A DNA stretch of 64,000 nt from the NCBI RefSeq assembly GCF_900176425.1, contig NZ_FWXS01000003.1, positions 186,001 through 250,000 of the forward strand. Reading direction: 5' to 3'. Shown piece by piece: positions 26,998 through 36,734 of this stretch. A program made the position numbers and the translations under genes. This stretch comes from Moheibacter sediminis (GTDB taxonomy: Bacteria > Bacteroidota > Bacteroidia > Flavobacteriales > Weeksellaceae). The stretch's first letter is position 1, and each line of letters begins with the position of its first letter. The notes under the pieces are model-generated. The model saw only the letters and a program-made list of their open reading frames with translations, had not been told where the DNA came from and made no database searches.

Positions 26998-27067
26998 TTT
27001 TAAATTCATCCTGAATTTTGAATTTTGAATGAGCTTTGAACTTATTTTATTCATAATCCTATTGATT

Positions 27068-28330
27068 TTATCCAATTAAATCGTATTGTTTAATTTTTCG
27101 GTAAAGTGTTCTTTCAGAAATTCCCAATTCATCGGCAGCCGCTTTGCGTTTTCCTTTGTATTTTTCTAATGCCTTGCGGATCATTTCTTTTTCCTGTTCC
27201 TGCAAAGACAAAGACTCCGCATCGTAACTGACTTCTTCAAATTCATGGTCATCATAATTATAAGAATCATAATCTTGAATAATAGAAGTTTTTGGTTCTT
27301 CTTTCGGATAAATTTTCAATGAAGAAAAATCAGGTTCAGCCGTGTTATTTTCCCGAATCACGCGGTTCAGCAAATCTTGGTTTCCGGTAGAAATATTTTC
27401 TTTGTTATGAATTAAATCTAAAGTCAGTGAACGCAAATCATTCAAATCCTGTTTCATTTCCAATAAAAATTTAAACAAAATTTCGCGTTCTAAATGGTCG
27501 CCGGTTCCACCGGATTTTTCTTTCGAAATCAAAGCAGGCATCGTATTTTGATTGGGAAGATAGGTTTGAATTTTTTCAAAAGTGATTGTTCTGTCCTTTT
27601 CCACGACTGAAATTTCTTCCGCAAAATTTCGCAATTGTCTGATGTTTCCCGGCCAAGGATACGTCGTGATGTATTGCATGGCTTCTGAAGTGAATTCCAA
27701 CGGAGGCATTCTGTATTTGGAAGCAAAATCTGAAGCAAATTTTCTGACCAAAAGCGGAATGTCATTTTTGCGCTCACGCAATGCTGGAACGTCAATCTGA
27801 ACAGTGTTTAGTCTGTAATATAAATCTTCTCTAAATTTTCCTTTTTCGATGGCTTCGGTCATTTTTACGTTGGTTGCAGCGACAACACGCACATCGGTTT
27901 TTTGGATATCCGATGAACCTACTTTCATAAATTCGCCGCTTTCCAAAACACGCAGCAAACGAACCTGTGTCGGCAATGGCAGTTCACCTACCTCATCTAA
28001 AAATATGGTTCCTTTATCAGCTACTTCAAAATATCCTTTTCGCGTTGCGGTAGCACCGGTAAATGCACCTTTTTCGTGACCAAATAATTCTGAATCGATG
28101 GTTCCTTCCGGGATTGCACCACAGTTTACGGCAATATAATTATTGTGTTTTCGGGCTGATTGTGAATGAATGATTTTTGGGATGAATTCTTTCCCGACAC
28201 CACTTTCACCACTCACCAGGACAGAAATATCCGTCGGTGCAACTTGCATTGCTTTTTCCAAAGCACGGTTGAGTCCGGCGTCATTTCCTATGATTGAAAA
28301 TCTTTGTTTTATGGTTGTTAGATTATCCAT
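27068..28330 (-). CDS. Sigma-54-dependent transcriptional activator, no receiver domain
   Basis: AAA+ activator of 420 residues. Walker A GESGVGKEFI (about residue 40), the sigma-54 contact loop GAFTGA, Walker B TIFLDEVGELPL, and LYYRLNTVQIDVPALRER are all present. The C terminus RKAAADELGISERTLYRKIK is a Fis-type DNA-binding helix-turn-helix. No N-terminal sensory domain exists: the AAA+ domain starts within the first 20 residues. Residues 300-380 form an acidic, low-conservation linker. Targets unknown; it lies between GNAT and lptE genes. Confidence 0.93.
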   Translation of the reverse strand: MDNLTTIKQRFSIIGNDAGLNRALEKAMQVAPTDISVLVSGESGVGKEFIPKIIHSQSARKHNNYIAVNCGAIPEGTIDSELFGHEKGAFTGATATRKGYFEVADKGTIFLDEVGELPLPTQVRLLRVLESGEFMKVGSSDIQKTDVRVVAATNVKMTEAIEKGKFREDLYYRLNTVQIDVPALRERKNDIPLLVRKFASDFASKYRMPPLEFTSEAMQYITTYPWPGNIRQLRNFAEEISVVEKDRTITFEKIQTYLPNQNTMPALISKEKSGGTGDHLEREILFKFLLEMKQDLNDLRSLTLDLIHNKENISTGNQDLLNRVIRENNTAEPDFSSLKIYPKEEPKTSIIQDYDSYNYDDHEFEEVSYDAESLSLQEQEKEMIRKALEKYKGKRKAAADELGISERTLYRKIKQYDLIG

Positions 28331-28343
28331 TCTTTTTTCAAGT

Positions 28344-28901
28344 TTAATGTTGAGGGTTTATAATTGAATAATGAATGGAATCTGTAAACTCACCATTGTG
28401 ATAACAATCTTCTCTGAAATGAGCTTCTTTTGTGAAATGAGCTCTCTTTAAAACGTTTTCTGAAGCGGTATTTCGAGCGTCTATGATTGCAGTCAATGTA
28501 TGAAATTGAGCTTGATTAAATCCAAATTCAATGATTTTGTCCAATGCTTCTTTTATGATTCCTTTTCCATGAAATTTCGGATTTAAAATATACCCGACTT
28601 CTGCACGGAAATCAGTTTTGTTAATTCTATAAAGTCCAATGATTCCCATTAAAGTGTCGTCGCCTTTTTGGGTGATCGCCCAGTTGATTCCTTCCTCATT
28701 TTCTTTGGCTTTTCTAAGTACTTCGATGTGGTTCAAAGCATCTTGCTTTTTTGTAGCAGGTTCTCGTGGAATGTATTTCATAACTTCCAAGTCTGAGCGC
28801 AAGAAAAATATTTCATCAACGTCTGTTTCAACGACTTCTCTTAAAATCAGATTTTCGGTCATAAGAAGCGGGAATTTTGAAAAATCAGTGTTTAAATTCA
28901 T
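28344..28901 (-). CDS. GNAT N-acetyltransferase, RimJ/RimL type
   Basis: Product of 185 residues with the pattern of ribosomal-protein-alanine acetyltransferase-like enzymes: LILREVVETDVDEIFFLRSD at the start, INWAITQKGDDTLMGIIGLY, EVGYILNPKFHGKGIIKEAL (acetyl-CoA pyrophosphate loop), and NTASENVLKRAHFTKEAHFR. The acceptor is unknown; many members acetylate other proteins or small molecules. It lies between miaB (30 bases) and the sigma-54 activator (13 bases), so is probably co-transcribed. Confidence 0.85.
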   Translation of the reverse strand: MNLNTDFSKFPLLMTENLILREVVETDVDEIFFLRSDLEVMKYIPREPATKKQDALNHIEVLRKAKENEEGINWAITQKGDDTLMGIIGLYRINKTDFRAEVGYILNPKFHGKGIIKEALDKIIEFGFNQAQFHTLTAIIDARNTASENVLKRAHFTKEAHFREDCYHNGEFTDSIHYSIINPQH

Positions 28902-28931
28902 TTTTTTTTCAAGTTTTAGGTTTCAACTCGT

Positions 28932-30371
28932 TTAAGCCATTTCTCCCAACAAAGTTGCAGAAGTACAGTCATTGGCTTTTACCATCACGAAATCACCGAC
29001 TTTGGTTCCTTCCGTTTTAGGGAAAACCATCACAGCATTTTGTGAAATTCTTCCGTACCAGAAATTTTCATCACGTTTGCTGTTCCCTTCGATCAAAACT
29101 TCATGCACTTTTCCCACGTAAGCGCGCATTCTTTCAGCAGCATGTTTTTGTTGTAAATTGATGATTTCAGTTAATCTTCTTTTCTTAATTTCTTCCGGAA
29201 CATCATCTTCCATTTTTTTGTGGGCAGGCGTTCCCGGGCGATCTGAGTAAGCAAACATAAATCCGAAATCATATTTTACATACTCCATTAACGAAAGCGT
29301 ATCCTGATGTTCTTCTTCAGTTTCGCCGCAGAATCCAGCAATCATATCGTGTGAAAGTGCACAATCAGGAATTATTTCATAAACTTTATCAATCAAGGAT
29401 AAATATTCTTCACGCGTATGCTGACGGTTCATTCTATCTAAAACCGTTGTGCTTCCGGACTGAACGGGTAGGTGAATGTATTTACAAATGTTGTTGTATT
29501 TCGCCATTGCACGCAAAACCTTCTCGTCCATATCTTGCGGATTGGAAGTAGAAAAACGAATTCTCATTCCCGGAACTGCTTCCGCAACCATTGACAATAA
29601 TTGTGCGAAATCAACCGCTGTTGCCTGCTGCATTTCCGACGCTTTTTTGAAATCTTTTTTCATTCCGCCGCCGTACCACAAAAACGAGTCAACGTTTTGA
29701 CCTAAAAGCGTAATTTCTTTGTAGCCTTTTTGTTCTAAATCTTTACATTCTTCCAAAATCGAATGTGGGTCACGGCTTCTTTCACGTCCACGCGTAAACG
29801 GTACCACACAGAAAGTACACATATTGTCGCATCCGCGAGTGATAGTCACAAATGCGGTCACTCCATTTCCGCCCAAACGAACCGGACTTAAATCTGCGTA
29901 AGTTTCATCTTTGGAAAGAATTACATTGATGGCATTTCTGCCGTCTTCAACTTCTTCTAATAAATTAGGTAAATCACGGTAAGCATCTGGTCCGACAACC
30001 AAATCCACGATTTTTTCTTCTTCGAGAAATTTGGCTTTCAAACGTTCCGCCATGCATCCCAAAACGCCGACTTTCATAGAAGGATTGTTTTTCTTTAATG
30101 CATTAAATTCTCCTAATCTTTTGCGGACGGTTTGCTCGGCTTTTTCGCGGATGGAACAAGTATTGACCAAAATCAAATCGGCTTCCTCCATTTTATTGGT
30201 GGTGTTGTATCCGTTTTCAGACAAGATCGAAGCAACGATTTCAGAGTCGGAAAAATTCATCTGACAACCGTAACTCTCTAAAAATAATTTTTTAGAATTC
30301 CTTTTCTTACTGTCTAAAATCAAGGATTCGCCCTGTTTTGATTCGTTTATTTCTTTTGTTTCTGTGTGCAT
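28932..30371 (-). CDS. miaB: tRNA-2-methylthio-N6-dimethylallyladenosine synthase
   Basis: Radical SAM methylthiotransferase acting on i6A37 of tRNA. The 479 residues contain the N-terminal cluster domain ([16 protein letters not shown], later VNTCSIRE and [10 protein letters not shown]), the radical SAM motif [29 protein letters not shown], and a C-terminal TRAM-like region ([12 protein letters not shown]). The first 28 residues are a variable extension. A -7 element TAAATTTG on the minus strand at 30499-30492 could serve it. Confidence 0.96.
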   Translation of the reverse strand: MHTETKEINESKQGESLILDSKKRNSKKLFLESYGCQMNFSDSEIVASILSENGYNTTNKMEEADLILVNTCSIREKAEQTVRKRLGEFNALKKNNPSMKVGVLGCMAERLKAKFLEEEKIVDLVVGPDAYRDLPNLLEEVEDGRNAINVILSKDETYADLSPVRLGGNGVTAFVTITRGCDNMCTFCVVPFTRGRERSRDPHSILEECKDLEQKGYKEITLLGQNVDSFLWYGGGMKKDFKKASEMQQATAVDFAQLLSMVAEAVPGMRIRFSTSNPQDMDEKVLRAMAKYNNICKYIHLPVQSGSTTVLDRMNRQHTREEYLSLIDKVYEIIPDCALSHDMIAGFCGETEEEHQDTLSLMEYVKYDFGFMFAYSDRPGTPAHKKMEDDVPEEIKKRRLTEIINLQQKHAAERMRAYVGKVHEVLIEGNSKRDENFWYGRISQNAVMVFPKTEGTKVGDFVMVKANDCTSATLLGEMA

Positions 30372-30534
30372 AATCGTATGGTGTTCAAGGTTTAAAGTTT
30401 AATGTTAAAGTAGGGTGTTATTTAGTAAGGGTTTCAATAGAAACATCTTTTAACATTGAATTTTAGACTTTAAACAAAAAAATTAAGGCTACAAATTTAC
30501 GAAAAATACTGACATTATGACAGACGATTTAAGA

Positions 30535-30565
30535 TTTGCATTTATTTAACTTTTAAGTATTTTTG
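30535..30565 (+). promoter_or_regulatory. Promoter of the membrane-protein gene before topA
   Basis: TTTG at 30535-30538 and TATTTTTG at 30558-30565, spacing exactly 19; leader about 12 bases. Confidence 0.65.
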
Positions 30566-30582
30566 ATGAAAATTAAATCAAC

Positions 30583-31407
30583 ATGGAAAATAGTTTTGTA
30601 AAGAATAAATTGGAACAAATTAAAAGAGAAGGTTATGGACTTCATTTGGAAGGTGTTTTGTCAGATGCTTTTGATATACATAAAAAATCAATTCTTCCCG
30701 GCTTTGTGGTAACACTTCTTTACTTCTTGATATTGATGATTGTAGGACTTTCCATGTTTGGGATGGTTTATGGAATGAGTTTGACGGAATTTATGGAAAC
30801 GGCCCAACGCAATCCTAATGCACTTGAGGCTGCGCTTTCCAATATTGCTTTAAATTCAAAATTAATCAGTTCTTTGCTATCGGCAGTTGTTACAGCCCTA
30901 ATCACTCCGATGCTGGCTGGGTTGTACAAAGTTGCCTATAATACCCAATATGGAGGCAATGGCTCTGTGTCAGATTTATTCGTTTATTACAAACAGCCTT
31001 ATTTTTCAAATATTGTCATTTATACATTTTTGTTTACAGCCATTATGCAGCTTGTAAATGTAGGTTTTGATGAGTTTATTCCGGGATTTGGGAGTTTTAT
31101 TTATCTTATACTTTTTATAATTCTTTCAGTCTTTTTAGTTTTTACAATTCCATTCATTGTCTTTGGTAATTTTTCATGGATTGAAGCTGTGAAATCAAGT
31201 ATTTCGGTTACTTCAAAAAATTGGTTTTTCTTACTTTTTATATTGGCGATTTCATTCATTATTTCTTTTATTGGAGTAATTTTCTGCGGGGTTGGTATTT
31301 TATTCACATTTCCTTTTTTATACATCGCGACTTTTGTTTTGTACGATAAAATAATTGGATTTAATAATGAAGCGGACGACATTTCAAAAATCGGCGAAAT
31401 TCAATAG
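30583..31407 (+). CDS. Polytopic membrane protein, unknown function
   Basis: Product of 274 residues with about five or six hydrophobic segments (near residues 36-62, 90-112, 135-155, 165-195, 208-250). A soluble N-terminal helix (GLHLEGVLSDAFDIHKKSIL) precedes the first. The pattern recalls the membrane domain of glycerophosphodiester phosphodiesterase-type families, but no catalytic domain is attached. It has its own promoter; topA also has one, so they are probably separate units. Confidence 0.6.
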   Translation: MENSFVKNKLEQIKREGYGLHLEGVLSDAFDIHKKSILPGFVVTLLYFLILMIVGLSMFGMVYGMSLTEFMETAQRNPNALEAALSNIALNSKLISSLLSAVVTALITPMLAGLYKVAYNTQYGGNGSVSDLFVYYKQPYFSNIVIYTFLFTAIMQLVNVGFDEFIPGFGSFIYLILFIILSVFLVFTIPFIVFGNFSWIEAVKSSISVTSKNWFFLLFILAISFIISFIGVIFCGVGILFTFPFLYIATFVLYDKIIGFNNEADDISKIGEIQ

Positions 31408-31408
31408 A

Positions 31409-31442
31409 TTTTGGTAGCTTAAATTATTTGTTTCTATTTTTG
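31409..31442 (+). promoter_or_regulatory. topA promoter
   Basis: TTTTG at 31409-31413 and TATTTTTG at 31435-31442, spacing 21; leader of about nine bases to the ATG at 31457. Confidence 0.6.
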
Positions 31443-31456
31443 CCAAAAATTTAGAG

Positions 31457-33964
31457 ATGCCCAAGAACCTTGTAATAGTCGAATCACCCGCCAAAGCAAA
31501 AACCATTCAACAATATCTTGGAGACGATTTTATGGTCGAATCTAGCTTTGGACACATCGTGGATTTGCCCAAAAAAGGAATGGGAATCGAAATCGAAAAC
31601 AAATTCAAACCGCTTTACGAAGTTTCTGCCGATAAAAAAGAAGTCGTAAAAAAACTAAAAGAATTAACTAAAAAAGCAGAAACCGTTTGGCTCGCTTCCG
31701 ATGAGGACCGCGAAGGAGAAGCGATTTCTTGGCATTTGTACAATGTTTTAGATTTAAAAAAGAAAGAAACTCATAGAATTGTTTTCAATGAAATTACCAA
31801 AAAAGCAATTCAGAAAGCAGTTGAGAATCCACGAAGCATAGATGAAAATTTAGTTGATGCGCAACAAGCGCGACGAGTTTTAGACAGATTGGTAGGTTTT
31901 GAAGTTTCTCCTATTTTATGGAAAAAAATCAAACCAGGACTTTCTGCAGGACGTGTGCAATCCGTTGCAGTTCGCTTGATTGTAGAAAGAGAAAAAGAAA
32001 TTCAAGGTTTCAAACCGGTTTCTTCATTCAGATTTACAGCTCAATTTTTAACCAAAGAAAACAAAGGATTAAAAGCAATTTTAACGAAAGAATTTTCAAC
32101 TTTTGAAGAAGCTAAAAAATTCATCGAATCGTGCACCAATGCAGAATTTAAAGTAAAAGATTTACAGAAAAAACCTGCAAAACGTTCGGCGTCTGCGCCT
32201 TTTACTACTTCGACTTTGCAACAGGAAGCATCTTTGAAATTAGGTTATCCGGTTTCCAGAACGATGCGTGTTGCACAGCAGTTATATGAAGCGGGGCACA
32301 TTACTTACATGAGAACCGACAGCGTGAATTTGTCGCAAGATGCAATTGCTGCTGCGGAAAAAACAATTCAAAGAGAATTTGGCAATAAATATAGTTCACC
32401 AAGAAATTATACCAATAAAAATAAATCTGCGCAAGAAGCGCATGAAGCGATTCGTCCAACAAATTTTGATGTCAAATCTGCTGGTGGAGATGATTCGCAA
32501 CACAGATTGTATGATTTGATTTGGAAAAGAGCGATTGCGAGCCAAATGGCAAATGCTGATTTGGAGCGTACGATAATTGACATTGAAAATTCAAACAATT
32601 CTGAAATTTTCCAGTCAAGAGGAGAAATCATCATTTTTGACGGGTTTTTGAAAGTTTATCAAGATACGATTACCGATGACGATGCGGAAGATGACAAAGC
32701 AATTTTGCCCGATGTTTCTAAAAATGAAAAATTAAAAGCAGATGAAATTTTCGGAACTGAAAAATTCACTAAATCTCCGCCGAGATATACGGAAGCTTCT
32801 TTGGTTAAAAAATTAGAAGAATTGGGAATCGGTCGTCCATCGACTTACGCGCCGACAATTTCTACGATTCAAAATCGTGAATATGTGATTGTCGGAAGTT
32901 TGGATGGGGAACAAAGAAAGTTGCAGACTTTAAAATTAAAGAAAGATAAAATCACTGAAAAAGTTGAAACCGAAACTTTTGGTGCAGACAAAAGGAAATT
33001 AATTCCAACCGACATCGGAATTGTGGTGAATGACTTTTTGGTAGATTATTTCAAAAATATTTTGGACTACGATTTCACTGCCAAAGTGGAAGAAAGTTTC
33101 GATGCGATTGCAGAAGGGAAAGAGCAATGGACGGAAATGATCGACGGATTTTATGGGAAATTTCATAAAAACGTAGAAACCGTTCAGGAAACTGCGGAAC
33201 GTGCAACGGGCGAACGTGAATTGGGCATCGATCCAAAATCAGGAAAACCTGTTTCGGCACGAATCGGAAGATTTGGCCCGATGATTCAAATTGGCAATTC
33301 AGAAGACGAAGAAAAACCAAGGTTTGCAAGTTTACTAAGCACACAATCCATTCACAACATCAGTTTGGAAGAGGCTTTGCAATTGTTTGATCTGCCTAAA
33401 AATTTAGGTTTATACAAAAATGAAACAGTTGAAATCAACGTGGGGCGTTTTGGGCCGTATGTGAAATTTCAGGAGAAATTCATTTCGGTTCCAAAAGGGG
33501 AAGACATCATGGAAATTTCGTTGGAAAGAGCCATTGAATTGATTGATGAAAAAATGAAAGCAGACGCGCCGATTGCGTCTTATGATGGACTGGAAGTAAC
33601 GAAAGGAAAAGGAAGGTTTGGACCTTTTATCAAATGGAACGAAATGTTCATCAACGTGAACAAAAAATATGATTTCGATAATTTGTCGAACAAAGACATC
33701 GAGGAATTGATTCAAGATAAATTAAAAAAGGAATCTGAAAAAGTTGTTCAGAACTGGGAAAGTGAAGGAATCAGAATCGAAAAAGCACGTTGGGGAAGAC
33801 ACAATTTAATTCAAGGGAAATTAAAAATTGAACTCGCAAAAGAAGTCGATGTGATGAAAATGACAGTGGATGTTGCGAAAAAATTAATCGAAGCCAAAAA
33901 ACCAGCAAAAAAAGCAGCGGGGTCGAAAAAACCGGTAGCTAAGAAAACCACAAAAAAGAAATAA
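31457..33964 (+). CDS. topA: DNA topoisomerase I (type IA)
   Basis: Relaxes negative supercoils. The 835 residues contain the TOPRIM domain (LVIVESPAKAKTIQQYLG, then SDEDREGEAISWHL), the active-site tyrosine in GHITYMRTDSVNLS (about residue 284), and AHEAIRPT. The C-terminal part lacks cysteine zinc fingers and instead has repeated topoisomerase C-terminal modules (IGRFGPMIQIG, VGRFGPYVKF, KGRFGPFIKW, ARWGRHNLIQ). It ends in a 25-residue Lys/Ala tail. The next gene starts five bases later. Confidence 0.97.
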   Translation: MPKNLVIVESPAKAKTIQQYLGDDFMVESSFGHIVDLPKKGMGIEIENKFKPLYEVSADKKEVVKKLKELTKKAETVWLASDEDREGEAISWHLYNVLDLKKKETHRIVFNEITKKAIQKAVENPRSIDENLVDAQQARRVLDRLVGFEVSPILWKKIKPGLSAGRVQSVAVRLIVEREKEIQGFKPVSSFRFTAQFLTKENKGLKAILTKEFSTFEEAKKFIESCTNAEFKVKDLQKKPAKRSASAPFTTSTLQQEASLKLGYPVSRTMRVAQQLYEAGHITYMRTDSVNLSQDAIAAAEKTIQREFGNKYSSPRNYTNKNKSAQEAHEAIRPTNFDVKSAGGDDSQHRLYDLIWKRAIASQMANADLERTIIDIENSNNSEIFQSRGEIIIFDGFLKVYQDTITDDDAEDDKAILPDVSKNEKLKADEIFGTEKFTKSPPRYTEASLVKKLEELGIGRPSTYAPTISTIQNREYVIVGSLDGEQRKLQTLKLKKDKITEKVETETFGADKRKLIPTDIGIVVNDFLVDYFKNILDYDFTAKVEESFDAIAEGKEQWTEMIDGFYGKFHKNVETVQETAERATGERELGIDPKSGKPVSARIGRFGPMIQIGNSEDEEKPRFASLLSTQSIHNISLEEALQLFDLPKNLGLYKNETVEINVGRFGPYVKFQEKFISVPKGEDIMEISLERAIELIDEKMKADAPIASYDGLEVTKGKGRFGPFIKWNEMFINVNKKYDFDNLSNKDIEELIQDKLKKESEKVVQNWESEGIRIEKARWGRHNLIQGKLKIELAKEVDVMKMTVDVAKKLIEAKKPAKKAAGSKKPVAKKTTKKK

Positions 33965-33969
33965 TTTAA

Positions 33970-35106
33970 ATGCTGAATGAATTTTTAACGCCGGTTTCGG
34001 GCGAATTACAGGGGTTTGCAACGACGCTCGATGATTTTTCAATCGGTAGAAATATAAATTTTGACAACGAAATAGCTTCCAATGGTTTGGTGATTTTGGG
34101 AGTCAAAGAAACACGTGGTGGAGAATCTGAATTCAATTCCGAATTGGAATTTGATACATTCCGAAAAGAATTTTATCAATTAAAAAAAGGAGATTGGCAT
34201 TTGCCGATTTATGATTTGGGTGATTTGGAGCCCGGCTCAACGAAGGAAGATACTTATTTCGCACTGCAAAAAATCCAGGAAGAAATTTTGCGCAGCAAAT
34301 CGATAGTAATTGTTTTGGGTGGAACTTCTAATTTGGCTTATTCGCAATTCAGAGCATTTGATTCTGTAAAATTAAATGTGAACTTGACCTGTGTTGACAA
34401 TCGATTTCGATTGGGAAATGAAAAAGAAGATTTGTCTTTTTCAAATTATTTGAGCAAAATCATTGCCGAACCGCCACATAATTTATTCGAATATACACAT
34501 CTTGGTCACCAGACATATTTTGTCGCACAAGAGGAATTGGATTTGATGGAACATCTGAATTTTGATGTGAAAAGATTAGGGAAATTAATTGAAAATATCA
34601 ACGAATCAGAGCCAGAATTACGGAATTCTGACATGGTTGTTTTGAATTTAGAATCGATGCAATTCTCTGATTTTCAATCTGGAATTAAATTGTCTCCGAA
34701 CGGATTCAATTCTAGGGAAATATGTTCGCTTTCCAGGTACGCGGGCATCAACAATAAAGTACAGTCCTTTGGCGTTTATAACTACAAAGCGAAAAACATA
34801 GAATCAGACGATTTGTTGTTGTCTGAAATTCTCTGGTATTTTATTGAAGGAAAAAACCATGCCCCACAAGATTCGGATTTTAGGGAATCTGATGATTTTG
34901 AAAAATTTTATGTACAAATTCCTGAACAGGATTTGACATTTTACCACAATTTAAAAACGGAGCAGTGGTGGCTGGAACTCAAGGATATGAATGATGCCGA
35001 AGAAGAAGGCAGTCAGATAGTTCCTTGTTCAAAAAAGGACTATGAAAATTCACTTGAAGGAAAAATACCGGAACGCTGGTGGAAATCGTACAAAAAATTA
35101 TATTAA
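33970..35106 (+). CDS. Arginase/formimidoylglutamase-fold protein lacking metal ligands
   Basis: Product of 378 residues aligning by pattern with formimidoylglutamase/arginase enzymes (ureohydrolase fold). The three metal-binding motifs are degraded: GGxH becomes GGTSNLAY, DAHxD becomes VDNRFRLG, and SxDxD becomes LNLESMQ. Two manganese ions therefore cannot bind in the usual way, so a ureohydrolase activity is unlikely. It starts five bases after topA and ends 105 bases before gldK. Annotated in relatives as an enzyme; I consider it a pseudoenzyme of unknown role. Confidence 0.75.
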   Translation: MLNEFLTPVSGELQGFATTLDDFSIGRNINFDNEIASNGLVILGVKETRGGESEFNSELEFDTFRKEFYQLKKGDWHLPIYDLGDLEPGSTKEDTYFALQKIQEEILRSKSIVIVLGGTSNLAYSQFRAFDSVKLNVNLTCVDNRFRLGNEKEDLSFSNYLSKIIAEPPHNLFEYTHLGHQTYFVAQEELDLMEHLNFDVKRLGKLIENINESEPELRNSDMVVLNLESMQFSDFQSGIKLSPNGFNSREICSLSRYAGINNKVQSFGVYNYKAKNIESDDLLLSEILWYFIEGKNHAPQDSDFRESDDFEKFYVQIPEQDLTFYHNLKTEQWWLELKDMNDAEEEGSQIVPCSKKDYENSLEGKIPERWWKSYKKLY

Positions 35107-35211
35107 AGTAACAATAATATCATTTTTTGTTCGTTAGCTAAAAGCCAAAGGAAATTATTTTTGGTGAATCGTAAAATTATAATAGATTTACACGCTTAAA
35201 AAAAATTGAGG

Positions 35212-36666
35212 ATGAATAAAGCATTGGTAGCAGTAATCATTTTGTCTTTCACACTCTCTTCTTGTAATATGTTGAAGAAGGGTAGGAAAGGGAAAGACGA
35301 CGGTCAGATCGTAGGACAGAAATCGTCTGGTTGGACCCCGCAACGCCCTAAGGGAATGGTTCCCATTCCGAGCGGGTCATTTGTATTGGGACAAACTGAT
35401 TATGATTTTACATTTGAAAATGATGCACCGGTAAGAACAGTGTCCGTTTCAGGATTCTATATGGACGATACTGAAACGACGAATTCAGAATATCAAGTAT
35501 TCGTAAGTTATGTACGTGATTCTATCGCAAGAACGATGTTGGCTGAGAAAGCTGCTGAATTAGGATTTGATCCTACAAATGGAGGCGGTGGCAGGGATGC
35601 TACAGGAATTGCAGCATATCAATATGTTTCAGGTTCGGAAGACGGAGAATCAACTCCTTATGATGAATGGTTGAAGCAAAATGCTACAGGTCGCGATGGC
35701 GGAACGGGTGTGCCTGCTGATCAAAGAAAATTAAACTGGAACGTTGACTTGGCTTGGAATAAATATGAATACCCTGACATTGATTACGTGGAAGTAATGG
35801 AGAGCATGTATTATCCACCTGAAGAAAGGTTCAACGGAGAAAGATTGATTGATGTTCGTAAACTGAAATACAAATACATTTGGGTGGATCAGGAAGGTGC
35901 CGCCAAAGAAAAAGGAAATTCAGATTCTTACAGAATCGATTACAGACACGAGGAAGAAGTAAGTATCTATCCTGATACTACAGTTTGGGTAAGAGATTTT
36001 AACTATTCACACAATGATCCGTTGCACCAAAACTATTTCTGGCATCAGGCGTATTCAGACTATCCTGTAGTAGGAGTAAGCTGGGATCAGGCAATGGCTT
36101 TCTGTGCATACAAAACAAAAAAACAAAACGACTATCTTTCAACTAAAAAGAAAAAGAATGGTGTTTCAAATAAAGTAATCGACTACAGATTACCAACTGA
36201 GATCGAATGGGAATATGCTGCCCGCGGTGGTTTACAAGATGCACCATACCCTTGGGGAGGTCCTTATTTGACAGATGACAGAGGATGTTATTTGGCAAAC
36301 TTCAAACCAAAAAGAGGTGATTATATCGAAGACCAAGGAAAAGGTTACATGTACACAGCTCCTGTAAAAACTTTCCATGCAAACGGATACGGATTGTATG
36401 ACATGGCAGGAAATGTGGCAGAGTGGACAAGTTCTCCTTATGACAAAGCATTCTATCAGACGACATCATCATTAAACCCTTCAATCATGAGAGAACACAG
36501 CGAAAACAAATCTGTTAGAGGTGGTTCTTGGAAAGACGTAGGATATTTATTGATGGTAAGCGCACGTGACTGGGAACACAAAGATTCAGCGAGAAGTTTC
36601 ATTGGATTCCGTACCGTACAATCTTTCCCTGAAGGAGCAAAAATCAAATTCAAGAAGAAACGATAA
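35212..36666 (+). CDS. gldK: Gliding motility / type IX secretion lipoprotein GldK
   Basis: Outer-membrane-associated lipoprotein forming the periplasmic GldK-GldN ring of the type IX system. Start ATG 35212 gives signal MNKALVAVIILSFTLSSC with the lipid-bearing cysteine. The body is a formylglycine-generating-enzyme-like (SUMF) domain: PSGSFVLGQTDYDFTFEND, YPVVGVSWDQAMAFCAY, YRLPTEIEWEYAARGG, GNVAEWT and SVRGGSWKD. A long insertion after residue 110 is usual for GldK. It is first of gldKLMN. Confidence 0.96.
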   Translation: MNKALVAVIILSFTLSSCNMLKKGRKGKDDGQIVGQKSSGWTPQRPKGMVPIPSGSFVLGQTDYDFTFENDAPVRTVSVSGFYMDDTETTNSEYQVFVSYVRDSIARTMLAEKAAELGFDPTNGGGGRDATGIAAYQYVSGSEDGESTPYDEWLKQNATGRDGGTGVPADQRKLNWNVDLAWNKYEYPDIDYVEVMESMYYPPEERFNGERLIDVRKLKYKYIWVDQEGAAKEKGNSDSYRIDYRHEEEVSIYPDTTVWVRDFNYSHNDPLHQNYFWHQAYSDYPVVGVSWDQAMAFCAYKTKKQNDYLSTKKKKNGVSNKVIDYRLPTEIEWEYAARGGLQDAPYPWGGPYLTDDRGCYLANFKPKRGDYIEDQGKGYMYTAPVKTFHANGYGLYDMAGNVAEWTSSPYDKAFYQTTSSLNPSIMREHSENKSVRGGSWKDVGYLLMVSARDWEHKDSARSFIGFRTVQSFPEGAKIKFKKKR

Positions 36667-36734
36667 GAATAAGAAAACAAATCAAAACAATTATTTTATA
36701 AATTTTTAATTAACACAAATTTATTTTTAGAATT

